Assembly (NCBI GenBank): GCA_013433145.1
Contig: CM024191.1
Span: forward strand, 4,790,501 to 4,854,500
Reading direction: 5' to 3'
From: Ascaris suum
Taxonomy: Eukaryota; Nematoda; Chromadorea; Rhabditida; Ascarididae
DNA: 64,000 nt
Shown piece after piece: positions 36,217 through 48,633 of this stretch; positions within the stretch are counted from its first letter, which is position 1, and the number at the start of each line of letters is the position of its first letter. The notes beneath the pieces are model-generated. The model was not told the origin of the DNA, made no database searches, and worked only from the letters and a program-made list of their open reading frames with translations. The translations under genes were made by a program, and so were the position numbers.

Positions 36217-39200
36217 TTACATCAGCGAGCAGCGCTGGTCTGGATCCTGCTCGTCATCCTGCCCGAACGAGCCCACTTGAAGCTCCGCCACACTCTCGCG
36301 CATCGCCATTTCCGCCCCTTCAGGATCCACGAGCACAGTCTTCACATGATCGCCTGCTGGCCACTGCTGGTTCTTCATCACCAGCTGTGATGGTGGCGCT
36401 GACTTCTCACCACTATCGGCGCTCCACACCTGCAACAAAAAACATCCAACTACTGCCATCATGAAATCACAAAGTTGTTCCAAAATAAGCACGCTACATC
36501 AGAAAAAGCTGAATACCAACTAAGCACACATCATGGAGAAGTCCATTCTTCATTATTACAAAAAATAACCATGGGCAATGATATCGCCTCAACCAATACA
36601 GAAGCGGACAAAGGGGGTTATGCGATATATGCCTTTGCATTAGCTCATTTAGCAAGCAAGTTTCACGATTTACCAACAAAAAATGAAGAAAGCATAGTGC
36701 TTCACATTTTGACCGATCCCACCACCTGAACAAACAATCAATTAAGAATTCGTTCTTTCTAACTCATTTTCTGTAAAATGAAAGTTCCATAATATCAAAA
36801 TCCATCTAAATTTCTAGCACTTTTAAATGCCTATAACTCCTCAAGTCGATCGATGAAACTGCAATAACCACAAAAGGTCTTCATCACAGCCCGTATTAAA
36901 CTTAGAAGCCTTCGTACCTCCGAATTTTCAGTCCTCAATTTGACAATGCCGAACTGGACAAACATACACGTACAGATACAGAATTACGTTGTCGATTTGG
37001 CAAAAGTGCGAATAACTGACATGATCGTCTACTCCATTTGCTATTTTTAAGAAACGGAGGCTTCGTCTGCATGTCAGTTAACATTCCACACAACCAACTT
37101 AGGTCCTACAAAAATCCATTAACAGGCGATCGCTTTCACTAATTAGAAAACGGCGAACGACAAATATACCGTGATAGTATCGCCGGGCTTGATCAGCTGA
37201 CGCGAGTGGAACTTGTAGACTGTCTCGCGTTCGCTGGCGACACTCTTGATCGACCATTGCCCGATTGATACCGCCTCTTCACCCTTGTTGATAAGGCGCA
37301 CGAACTTGCCGTTAGTATCGTGCGCATCGATCTCGACGTCACAATCCGAATTAGCGGTCGTCTACAAAACTTTGGACCTAATTTAGCGCGAATGTGAAAG
37401 ACAGCTCACAGTTTCCTATTAACTTACAAGCTCAGTACAACATTACTGTCATCCTGCAGAGCAACGCTAAAGATTCTGAGAGCCAGTCTACTGGCAAGAC
37501 ATAGCAGTACCGGAAGCAACATCATTTCATACGAAAAGCAAGTTATTTCTTGGAGGATGTCTATGCTGAAATCAGCCCACAAGGACTACGGTCGCATTTC
37601 AAAATCCCACCCTCGTTTCATCGTGAAAACCTCTACTCGTCAACTTCACATTACAAATTGAAACTGCGGAATACTACTAAGGCCTAAGTAGTATTAAGAT
37701 CCCCCTTCAGCGTTATTAGCTTCAAAGCAGAGGAGAGAATCAGCAGGAGCAAGGAAGCAGGGAAACGTCAATGGAAAATTGAATCTAATAAGCGCTCGCG
37801 ATTTCGGATGAAGAAAACATGCGACAAGCTCATCTGCAATAAAATCAGTGATTCCTTCATTTAATAATCCAAGGACACGCATTCCGCAAGGTCCGTACAC
37901 CCAGTAAGTTCCAAAAAACAGCGTAGAGAACATCAAATGAACCAACAAAGCCTATTGAGCATCACCGTACACTCGCCTCCTCTTGAAAAAAATAAAACTC
38001 GACGACATGAGAAGTAATACGAGCTGAAGGACTCCCTTTTCCAACAGGCAACTTCCCACGACAGCCCTTCCCCCATCCTCAGCCGTCATAAGTGAAGAAA
38101 TCGGCTTAAGAAGGGAGCCATAAGAAAATGAAGGGTTATCTTGTCGTTATAGACACTTTTTTGCAGAAAAGTTGCATTCTTTCGAAGGATCTTCGAAGGC
38201 TCATTTAGATGATGTTCCGAATTTCCACTCGACCAATCCTAGAAATGAGCAAGTCTAAAAGTCACCGCGGTTCAGGACAGATTGCATGTTAAATGTCCAA
38301 AACAGCCTAGAACGTAGAAGGAAGCAGGAGAAATGCTAAACATGCCTTGTACGTTTTAGCAGTGTTGCGGAAGAAAGAGCTATTGTCGGAGGCAATGAAG
38401 CGCTTTCTCTTGACACTGCGACGAGGAGATCCACCTAGCTGCGAGCTCGAATAAGCTGCAATTCTCGAACTACCTGCATCCCCGCCGCCATGTCCGCCCA
38501 ATCCACTAGATGACACCGATGATTGCTGCGAAATGTTCAAGCTGAAACTTACATAAAGTTACCAGACAGCGAATACATTCACAGAATTTTGGCACCCATC
38601 AATAAGTCGGGGATGACTGCGTTGAAGCGAGGGTACAAGTTTTACTATCATCGCACACAACGCTTTTCGCTTTTTATCTAGCCTGCTAAAGCTATTACAT
38701 GCACCCACACACTCATCGGAAAAATGCCTCTTTGTATCGCTGCCGTACTGATGAAGTTCAACCTTTTCACAGGAGAAATCAAAGATTAATACCGAGATTC
38801 TTCGCCCTCGAGAAGACTCTGATAAGCTCTGAGCTCCGTGTCTAGCTGCACCTTCAGTTCGAATAAATCCTGATACTCGCTCAGAATGCGATCGATCTCC
38901 TGTTGAAGTTCGGCGATACGGCTGTCACGCTGCTGAAGTCGTACGTCCGCATCGTCCCGGACGAAACGCAGCTGAAACCTTTCCGCTTGAAAATAAGACG
39001 CACAACAGGATCGGCTGTAGATGGTCCACATCATATGAGCAAGAACGATAAATTCCATCGAAGCATATCCAGCTTTGACTTTTCCTATCCCTATATCTAA
39101 CCTGTGCAATAACCGCGCCCATTCGCTGCAATCTGTACAAATAGAAACCCGCCAATAGACACCTACACAAAATATCGGGACGTTAGTCCTGGATTCTGTT

Positions 39201-42200
39201 CGTCTACATTTTAAAAATCTTCGAAATTATCGACATATGATAATCCCCAATTCTCCTTCATCCCCGCTCAACGAGGAAGAGAAATGTTGTCAGCATTCTC
39301 CAACACTAAAAATATTAGTGGGGATATCAGATGCATACCTGATTCTCGAGATCGGAGATTTTCTTGTTTAGCGCCTCGACACGGCTCTCGTTTGCACCGG
39401 CGGTCTTTTCGAGTTCATGAATGCGAAGACGAAGTCGCGCTGACTCCTCACGAGCCTGATTCGCCTGTTGACGAGCTTCGTTCGCCTCATTCATTTTATT
39501 CTGCAAAGACGCTCACTGAAATCCCATCGTTGGCTCTTGATGACTGTACAAAATGAATGGTGCAGAATGGTATCTTGATGCATTATATGCCACAAACGGC
39601 AGTCAACTTGTCTTTTTTAAGGGCATCATTAATAAATAACTCAAATAGTCCATTCCCTAAAGTCAGCCGGGAGCTGCAAGCACTGGAGATATGCAAGTGG
39701 CTAGAAAACACGATAACATTTAAAATGTTGAGTAATCAGCGGCGATGAAATTGACAACGGACAAGTACACAAGATCAATTCCACCCCAATACGATCCGTA
39801 AAAACACAACCAACTGCAACATCTTCGCAAGTGGACAAACTTGCCTTACAGCAATCGCTTTCAGCATTTCTTCACCTTTTGTTGATGACTGCCGTTCACT
39901 GCCTGCATCCAATTTCTAGAAATTTAGGATGCGATGCATATGCACACACAAAACCTGTATCACATTTCATCAGGCCCTCATTTATGATGACCCCGCAAAT
40001 ATCCTTCAGGATGTGCAACGATCTCTGCTAATAAAGCAAAGCCTCTGCAACAAACTTTGTACGTTTCGTCGATATCGCGGCGGTTCTTGTTGAGGCGTGC
40101 ATCGAACTCCGCACGCATCGCCTGAAGCTGCTCTTGAAGACGTGACTCGTAGGTCCTCTCAATTTCGCGTGCAGTCGTCGTCATTTCTACTTGTCGCTTG
40201 CGGTGAATTTCTTCTAGTTGCTGTAAATCAAATTTTTAGTTAAAGTTAACATCTACAAGAAAAACCACTTCATTCATTCAAGCATCTGCTCTGTTATCGA
40301 ACTTTACGCTCTCAAAATGTTCTCTGAAGTGGGTGGTAACGGTCCATTTCCTCCCTCTCAGGTGTCTCGGCTATTTCAGTTTCCGTCTCAAGCATGCTAA
40401 GCAAATGTCTACATCGTCACCCAAATGTTGTTACCACCACCACTATCAATGGCTCACTGAGCCTAGCATGCTTACCTAATGCTGTCATGATTTCGCGTTT
40501 AGTATGAAATTCGGGATTAAAACTAATCTAAAATCGCAAAGCACCTTCAGGGAGAACCAACAGAGACCTACATGTCGCATTCCAAATCTCCACCTAAACA
40601 GATACAACTCTTCCGTCAAACGAATCAAGTCAATCTCTCATCTGGGTTAATTTGAGCAAAGTTGATTAAAAATTACCCCCTCATGTGTCTTCTTGAGGAA
40701 TTCGTAATCCTCCTTCAGTGACTGGTTTTGATTGTGAAGGGCAGTGTTAACGATAGCCTCATCCTCGACCTGCTTGCGCAAGACCTCCAGCTGACGCTTC
40801 AGTTCGGCGTTTTCAGCCGCAAGCCCCTGTAGAAAAACCAGTGTTATACATACACATCCACATCTACCATAACCACTAGCAAAAATTCTTTTGCGTGATA
40901 ACAATGGAAAAAAAATGCCCTAACCTGAATTCGCACAACCACAGACCAATCTGTTCAAACAGCTCTTCAACAATCAACGCCGAAAGACCGTATGAGAAAA
41001 CCAGTAACACTGTGGCATATTCACAAATGCTCCATCAAACACATAAAAGCCACAGTGGCTCCGCATATGAGCTGTTTAAAAATATCCAGCTGAACTCCAA
41101 CATAGCACACACACCGCCGACCTTCGAAGCTTTCTGCAGTGAAAAACTTTAGAAAAAAATCTTTTCTTAAAGTGAATGACATAACATGATCGAAATTTAT
41201 ACGTTAAAAAAAATGCATCCAAAGCAATGACGGAATGCAATACACTCTAAGCGAAAGACAAGAGTTGGCATCGAAGAGTAAAACATACGCCATGCTTCTC
41301 ACATTCGAAAGGCGGACACAAGCACCTACCCAATATAAAGACCTAGACCTTAGCAATTATGAGTCATGTCCTGTCATAATACAATAACGGAAGACTGAGA
41401 GCAAGAAAAAATTACTTTATTCTCGTCTTCTAGATGTTTGCGCATGTTGTCCGCCGAATTCACACGGGCTTGCAGATCCTGTATGAGGCTTTCGACGCTT
41501 AGCCGCGATTTCTCTGACTGCTTCAGATCCTTTTCCAGTTTACCTATCTGCAAGTTGCATTCAGTGTTAATTTCAGCAATTTCCTCTTCAGCAACCAATA
41601 AGTTGCCTCGATTTATCAGCACCCAACTTCACAACTCCAATTTTTCAATCAACTATATGTAGGCATTAACCAGTCAAAATCACACATTTTCGACGCGAGC
41701 GACTTTTGAGCGAGAGGGTGAAATATCAGCGAAAGAGGATCGAAAGCGACCTCAATCAGGAGAAGATAAGGTTTGAACTGGCTATTGATAATTCGTAGCA
41801 GTTACGATACACAATTCACCTCAACTAATTAATCGCTTCGAATAACCCAGCTCAAGCACCAGTGTTTCAACTCAACCACATAGATTTGCTAATACGGAAC
41901 ATATTCATGGGATCTAGTGGTGCTCATTTCAGGATCTAATTTAAGTACTATTCCTGCTCTCTTTCAGCTTTTTTCAATAATTGCTTGTGCAAAAGCAATT
42001 CTAAAAACAAACCCAGCGAAGCCTAGTGCTGCAAGCAAAGTTCTTTCCGAAATTAGAAATATTTCAGTTAAAAAAGAGGAAACTTTCTACGGTACGTAAC
42101 CTCTACTCCGACTCGACTTTGCTGTTTATATCAGTCCCAGGTAAATCATTTTGCTTAAAACACGACCTTACATATCTCTGTTACACAAAAAAGACAGAAA

Positions 42201-44244
42201 AGCTTGAAAAAACCTTGGCACGAAGATTATCGCGCTCAGCTAGAGCCGTTTTAGCATCCATGTTGAGGCGCGTCTTGTCCTTCAGCGCCTCGTCCATGAA
42301 GTCGCGTAGTTCCTTGATCTTAGTCTCGTAACGTGCTACCAGATCCTCGCGCTCCTTCTTTTCAACAACCTCGCTCTCATTGATTCGCACATTCAGTCTC
42401 GCATTCTCCATCTCCAGCTGACGAACTCTCTAAAAATGTTTTTGGAATATGAGCTCGCACGCCTTACTTGTGCACATCTGGAAATATCACACATCTGACG
42501 ATGATTGAAGCATGGATTCCAATTTTTCGTGTTTATAAAAGGAGAATTTGACAGCTATTACTGTCACTAAGAACGAAACATCAAGTTCCCTGAACTTCAA
42601 GGCTTGCTTTTACAGAAACCTGCCATAACTTCCTATTACAACCGTCTTCAACTTGCTTCCTGCGTTATTCTTTGCTACTTCCATTATGGAAAGATCGCCA
42701 TTATCAAAATTACTGTTTCGAAAGATTTCCTCATTGAGCCTATCAGGCCTTATTTCAGTTGTTCAAACGCTGCGATAAAAAAAATAAGGTAAAGACAACA
42801 ACACCCATACTCCGAATCACTTACTTTGATATTCCGAATTTACTCCGTATCATCAACAGAGTAGTTTGATATTCCGAATATAGGGCTACAATAACAACAG
42901 AAAGATGGTACGATTCCCTCAACAACTGATAAGATATTTTTATCAAGCACTGACAACAGAGACCACACTATTCGAAAAACTGCACAAGAAGAAAAAAGAT
43001 TTGGCCAAATGAGGAATGCAAGTGCGATTTCCCAGCATTCTTCGCCGAGGTCTAAGCTATTCGAAAACCTTTCTTCATCAAAAGATTACAAGACATTACC
43101 AGATTTGATTACTAAAGGGCTGAACGATCTTCTTAAATTTGCACTTTACTTAAGATGTTTTTGAAATGGGCGACAATTCTGAGTAGATAAATTTGAGCAA
43201 TAGAACTTGCTTTCATGAATTATTCCAACAAAGGATTAAAAATCATTTCAAATACAAACGTCGATGTAGACAGCGAGACGATCGTTGAGGTTCGAGAGAG
43301 TCTCCTTCTCCAGAAGACGAGTCTGGCGATTTGGTGACATCATCGAAATGCTGTAAATAAACCAGCTTCTATTCACCGCTACCGCACAAATCGATTTTCA
43401 CATGAGCGTTTCCAATTGAAACAATAAAATAAACCAGAAAATTGTTATGTGCAGCCTACTTACCACAGGAACTGCAGAAGGCAAGGCCAGTAAAATGAAT
43501 CTACCGCCCTCACTATTCAGAAATGGTTTACAGTGTGGCCCGGAGAAAAAAAAGAAGGGGTAGTTCTGCTCGCAGCCTATGCAGATTTGCTACTATGGCA
43601 CAAAAAAAGGCACGGAATTCAAGAAAAACCTGCGATAAATTGAAAGGGATAAAAGTGACCATAAATGTTGAAAACGGTGGTAAAAATGTGTTTTAATAAC
43701 AGCAAAAATGGTCAAAAACGCTTCTAACGATGCAGTTTGGCACCACATTCAAAAGTGCGCCTTCTTTCCAGGGAATAGTGGCGCACAAACATTTGACGCC
43801 GCAACAGCCCACCCAAGAACTCGACGTTCCCAACATCCGCGCATCAATTTATTGGAAATTCGTCAGACATCATAGTGTCTGCAATCAGCTTACTTGTAAA
43901 TTCCGTTCCAGCAAATACTCGCTATCGAACAGCAACAAGCGGACGCTTATGTGAATCCTTCAACACAAGATATTTGCCAATGAATAGGGATGGCGGAGAA
44001 TGCCCGACGGCCAAATAACTGATAATGGCATTTAGGGTATGAGTGGATGTTTGCGTGCACCAGTGTTATCACGCATCGTATAGTCAGATGCTGAAATTCG
44101 AGATGGAAGATGTAGTGGTGGTACTGCTAACCTAAACGACTCGGAGCTTTCATCGGTGTTCACTGAGACGGGATATTCAGTTCGCGAGGATGACGATGTC
44201 GTCACCGAACGCGCCGAACTGCGCTGTCTCTGCTTAGCTGACAT
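36217..44244 (-). CDS. lmn-1: Nuclear lamin (B-type, CaaX), complete
   Basis: This is the intermediate-filament protein of the nuclear lamina. Eleven exons join with matching phases: 44244-44132, 43350-43260, 42429-42214, 41547-41416, 40826-40677, 40220-40056, 39500-39339, 38971-38793, 38541-38346, 37361-37170 and 36429-36217. They give 602 residues. The Ser-rich head has SPNR at 43-46. The rod (about 48-403) starts LLEKETLSNLNDRLAVYID and ends LLEGEESR; its length of about 356 is typical of a lamin. The tail carries a cdk-type SP site and a basic NLS (SPRRSVKRKR, about 441-450). The lamin-tail Ig domain spans about 475-590 (GKFVRLINKGEE, VWSADSG). The C-terminal CSLM directs prenylation. Nematodes usually have one lamin gene, and cytoplasmic filaments lack NLS and CaaX, so the identity is firm. 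The intron after 38346 has a GC donor. A CAG acceptor 28 bases before the ATG (exon from 44273) may receive a spliced leader. Confidence 0.95.
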
Positions 44245-44436
44245 CAGAATCTATAGATGCGATCTGAGTGCTCCTGAATATCAACAAGCGCGATTATCGA
44301 TATCAGCAGTGATGTTTACAGAACAAACGACGAACGCACATTTTCAAAACATCAAAATCATAACGTTTCCCACACAAACGAGAATAATGAAAGCGCTCTT
44401 CATCAGTGGGACAGAATTGGTGAAACGAAACTCCTA

Positions 44437-44538
<102 letters not shown>

Positions 44539-47500
44539 CATACATATACACGCATGTATACATGTACAGGTAGTACATATACTATTTGTATATATACTAC
44601 AACCTGTATAAAATATAAAAAACTGTATCGAACGAAACCGCCAAATTACATGCGTCGCCACTGTCAAAGACGCCCTCACCACAAAACACCAACTTCAAGA
44701 ACATCATCCTATAAATATTTTCGGAAGATCTGAGCCAATTTAATAACCAAAACTTCAAACGGGACTCTCGAGGTTCACGAGCACCGCATAGTCACTAGCA
44801 TGCTGTTCGGTAGAACCATACCATCAACTTCGTTTCTAATTTTGAAACTACTGTAGCAAGTCAACATGCGCATTTCCACCCGGAACAGGAAGTAAAAACT
44901 ACAAGCATAAGCAATGAATTGTTTGAAAAAATTGGTGCATTTCTGAGCACTCCACAGTAAAAGTTCAATTTATTCAGCGCCAACAACGGAAAGCCGCCCA
45001 AGAGCTTAATATATTTCTCGATCATCTGCGTCCTCTCCCACCTTCTCGCCATAAAATGGCACAAGCACTCCTCTCATTTGCAATGAATTGATGCTTTTAG
45101 ACACACGCATTCAAAAACCTTTACTTACTTCCGGCTTCGTCTCACACAGCTTCAGATATGGTCGGATTATAGCTGAGTATTCCAAGCACAAATAAGTACA
45201 CTGGGAAAACCGGAAACTTTGGCCACTCCCATCCATTTAAGCTATTAGATTGTCATCACACTCCACTTTCGAATGATGTTCACTCCAAAATATTACTCTC
45301 TAAGGGCTGAAAAATTGGAAATTATCGATCACATAAAAAAGCAGAAAGAGGGGGAGGTTAGAGAATAGCGAAAAGAGGGTAGGGGCAGGGGAGTGGGTGA
45401 AACTGATGCTCTAGAAAGCCTCACCAATATATTTAATGACCTAGGTGATGATGAAAAACCTCTTTCCAACATCCTGAACCTCGATCCTTGAATGCATGCT
45501 GTACCAGATTTCCATAAGAGCTGAAAGTATCAGTTACTGCGGATATGGTCTCAACACTGCGACCAGCACTCTGTTGAGAATTTTCACGCCCGCTTAACGC
45601 ACTGCTCACCTCCTTTTATATCCACAGTGTGTTACATCTACTTTTTTCTCGCCACATCAAAATCACACTTATATTCAAAAAATTTCTTCAAAAAAGTGGA
45701 GAAACCCGCAAGCGAATTTCCTCCAACTTTACAAAATTATGGAATTTTCGCGGTCGCTATTTTCGAAAAATAACGACATGAAGATAAGGCACTGATTGTG
45801 TACGATGACTAATTGGTGCCAATACTATTACAGTAACGAATAAACAAAACGAAAAATTGAATGAAAAGCACAATTAGAAGCAAAAAAAAAGAACAACTAC
45901 AATCAAGCATCACAAGCACAAAGGAGACCGCAACTCGCTGCAACGCTTCAGCAAACGATCGCCTACGAATGGCGCGGTATTACTCACTTTCTGCCGCGTA
46001 GCGGCTATTATTGACGCAGCGCGCTCGAAACGCAAAACTCTGCATAGCCACAACTGCGTGCGTGCGTATGTGCGCGCACGCAAAGGCATGCGCAATTACG
46101 TGTTTTGGGATACGCGAGAGTTAGAATGCATTTGCACGCCCCCACTGTTGTTGAATATTTTAGAGGTGACGGCATCACAAAAGGGCACAAGATTGGATGA
46201 GGGCATCGAAGCGCATTGCAAAAAGGCGTTCGGTGACACGTAAAAATGTGGACAACGGAAGACTACTGATATGCAAATGATAAAGCCATTTCTGATATCG
46301 ATATCACAACCACCGATCAAATGCGATCGCCTGAAATCTCACAGATGCACTCGCCGTGTCTCCCAGCAGTACCCTTTCCCCCATACACTATCTACTAACT
46401 ACCTCAGGAATGCGTCCACCCTGCTCCCCTCCCCCCCCCCCAATCACCCCATTACTTTCACCTAATTGTGACTTCAGAAACGTTTCTATCATGCCCTCTC
46501 CTCCATCAACCCCACCCAGTACTGCATGTTTTTTTTTTTTTTTACTAAGAGTACCTTTGAGGTGGCACTCAACAGATATTACGCAATACCACGAAAGTTG
46601 CGCCTCCTAGCAAGTAAAAGCACGTTCTTCATTTATGCTCAAGGTACATTCGTTTTAGCAACAACAAACACTTCAACATCTTTTCTGTAACATGTCGTTC
46701 TAACCGGCGCAACTGTCGCGTAGCCTTATGCGCAGTTTGCAGAGTACTAGAATACAAAATTTACAACGCAAGCAAGACCAAGGCTGAAAGGCGACACAAC
46801 ACAAAACACTGAGAAACCCCTCACCCCTATTTGTCGAATTCAAATTCCAGCTAGATGCGATTCAAATTCAACGATTCAAGCAATTTTAACACAAACATCA
46901 AAGAACGCTGAAGATGTAACGCGCATCGTCTCTCTTAAAGAGAAGTTCAAGTTGGTCTCACAACGAAAGATCTTATCGAAAAGAGAAAATCACCGCGGCA
47001 CAAATGCATTTCTGAGAGAAACATATAGTCAAGGCTCCTCTCTTGATTTGATGCCTCCATAACCTTCATAAATAAAAGTGCTGCATTCATGAGGTGTGCA
47101 GTAACCACTTATGGGGCCTGCTGAAACGTTTTCTGATGCAATTTTTTGTGCCATGAACGAAGACTTCGAGTTGTTCTCGTCGGTTCACATATAGAGTGCA
47201 ATGATAATAGAAAAACGACTCTTTGCGGGGGGGGAGAGGAAGCAAGGACATGACTTTTTTGGACTCTCGGATTCTGGCTCATAAGTGAAGGACGAGGCTG
47301 CAAACCCCCACCTACGCTGAATGGTACTTTCCGCCTGGGTGATGAACTGATACTATGGGGCTTTTGCGTCGTTGTTCAGCCCGGAAATTCGAGCTGCTAC
47401 GCGCAGCGCGACACAAAGAAAGGGCGGGAAATCGCCACAGTGGAATGAAGCGTTGCGCACCATCTATTGCAGCTCTGCGCTTATCGATTTGTCCGTCGTG

Positions 47501-48048
47501 GCTGTTTTCGCGAATACACAGGCGGTCCGGTTCGGGGTCCCTTGACAGCAAGGGTGTTTTTTTTATCATGGCTGGGGGAACAAGTACAAGAAGTTCGAGA
47601 AGTATAACATTTTAGGTATCAAAGAAAAGATGGGAGTAACACTCGAGCAGAACCTCTCTAAATGAAGTATCCCAACGGTATAGCCACACTTCCAAAAAGC
47701 ATTTTCCCTGCTGCTTAGAACCTGATCTAGCACAAAACACGAAGGATACGTGTTGCGTCCTGACTATACCGAATTAGCACAACAATACGTGGGGAATCTG
47801 ACGGCGTCCTAAACCACCCACAGCAAAAACACATCAAAATTATATTCTTGATTTCAGGTTTGCTTGTTTTTCTGTGGGAAAACACATTGCAGATTGTTGA
47901 GCACATTCCAATTCTATATTATAACCTTCTAGGCTCATAATTTCCACCTCATGATCAAAAATTACATTAAACAGAGTGAGAAATCCCCACGCATTACATT
48001 TTTACTCTCCACGTATTCCTTTCCAGCCATAAGTTGGTTGGTTCCCAA

Positions 48049-48516
48049 CTGCCACAATTCTCCCCCTACCCCCCTTCCCTCACGTTTCGAAGTCCCACCT
48101 GAGGTGAATCTTTCCTTTTTGATGTGCAGATCGAATCCTGCAGCGGTTTTATTATATCTAATAAAATTATCGACCACGCTGAGGCGATTTTCAGCTTCAA
48201 CCTCAAAGACGGATTCTGTTGCTTTAATCTCTTTGTACTTACACGTGCCCTGAGAAAGGAGGAGCGTGACGAAATGAAGGGGATGGCAGATGTTTTCAAC
48301 AACACACTGAAAACATTCTCATTCGAAAAGGTTCACTGAGTTGAGACCTCAGGCGGGGTCTTTATCTACAACATCACCTTGCAGATGTTTCCGAGCATGA
48401 CTTTCAGTCAACACATTCAACCGATCTGCAACTGTCGTCACCCATCGTTGAAGCGACAATAAATTCGTATCTAATATGTTCACTGTTGTCAACACTTCTA
48501 CGAATCATTTGAGTAT
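48049..48516. other. Conflicting exon-like frames on both strands
   Basis: On the plus strand, a frame runs from CTTTTTGATGTGCAG| (48130) to GAAAAG|GTTCAC (about 48330) with C-ending codons (LRKEERDEMKGMADVFNN). It could join in phase to a frame after ACCTTGCAG (48385). On the minus strand, a frame after CTTTCTCAG (48252) reads KYKEIKATESVFEVEAENRL and onward to a TCAG|GTGGGA donor. A Leu-rich frame (ILDTNLLSLQRWVTTVADRL) ends in a TGA at 48349. Only one strand is likely to be coding, and I cannot decide which. Confidence 0.3.
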
Positions 48517-48590
48517 GCTCAGGTACGAACTCAGGTGATTTAACCGATTCAGTTAGGCGGTAAAATTTGTGAAACACAACCGAACATGAT

Positions 48591-48596
48591 TTTATT
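48591..48596 (-). terminator. Polyadenylation signal of the pinx-1-like gene
   Basis: AATAAA on the minus strand, 38 bases past the stop codon, the usual spacing for a short nematode 3' UTR. Confidence 0.6.
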
Positions 48597-48633
48597 AAGT
48601 TCGAAGAACGACAACGGCAATTGAACAATTTCT

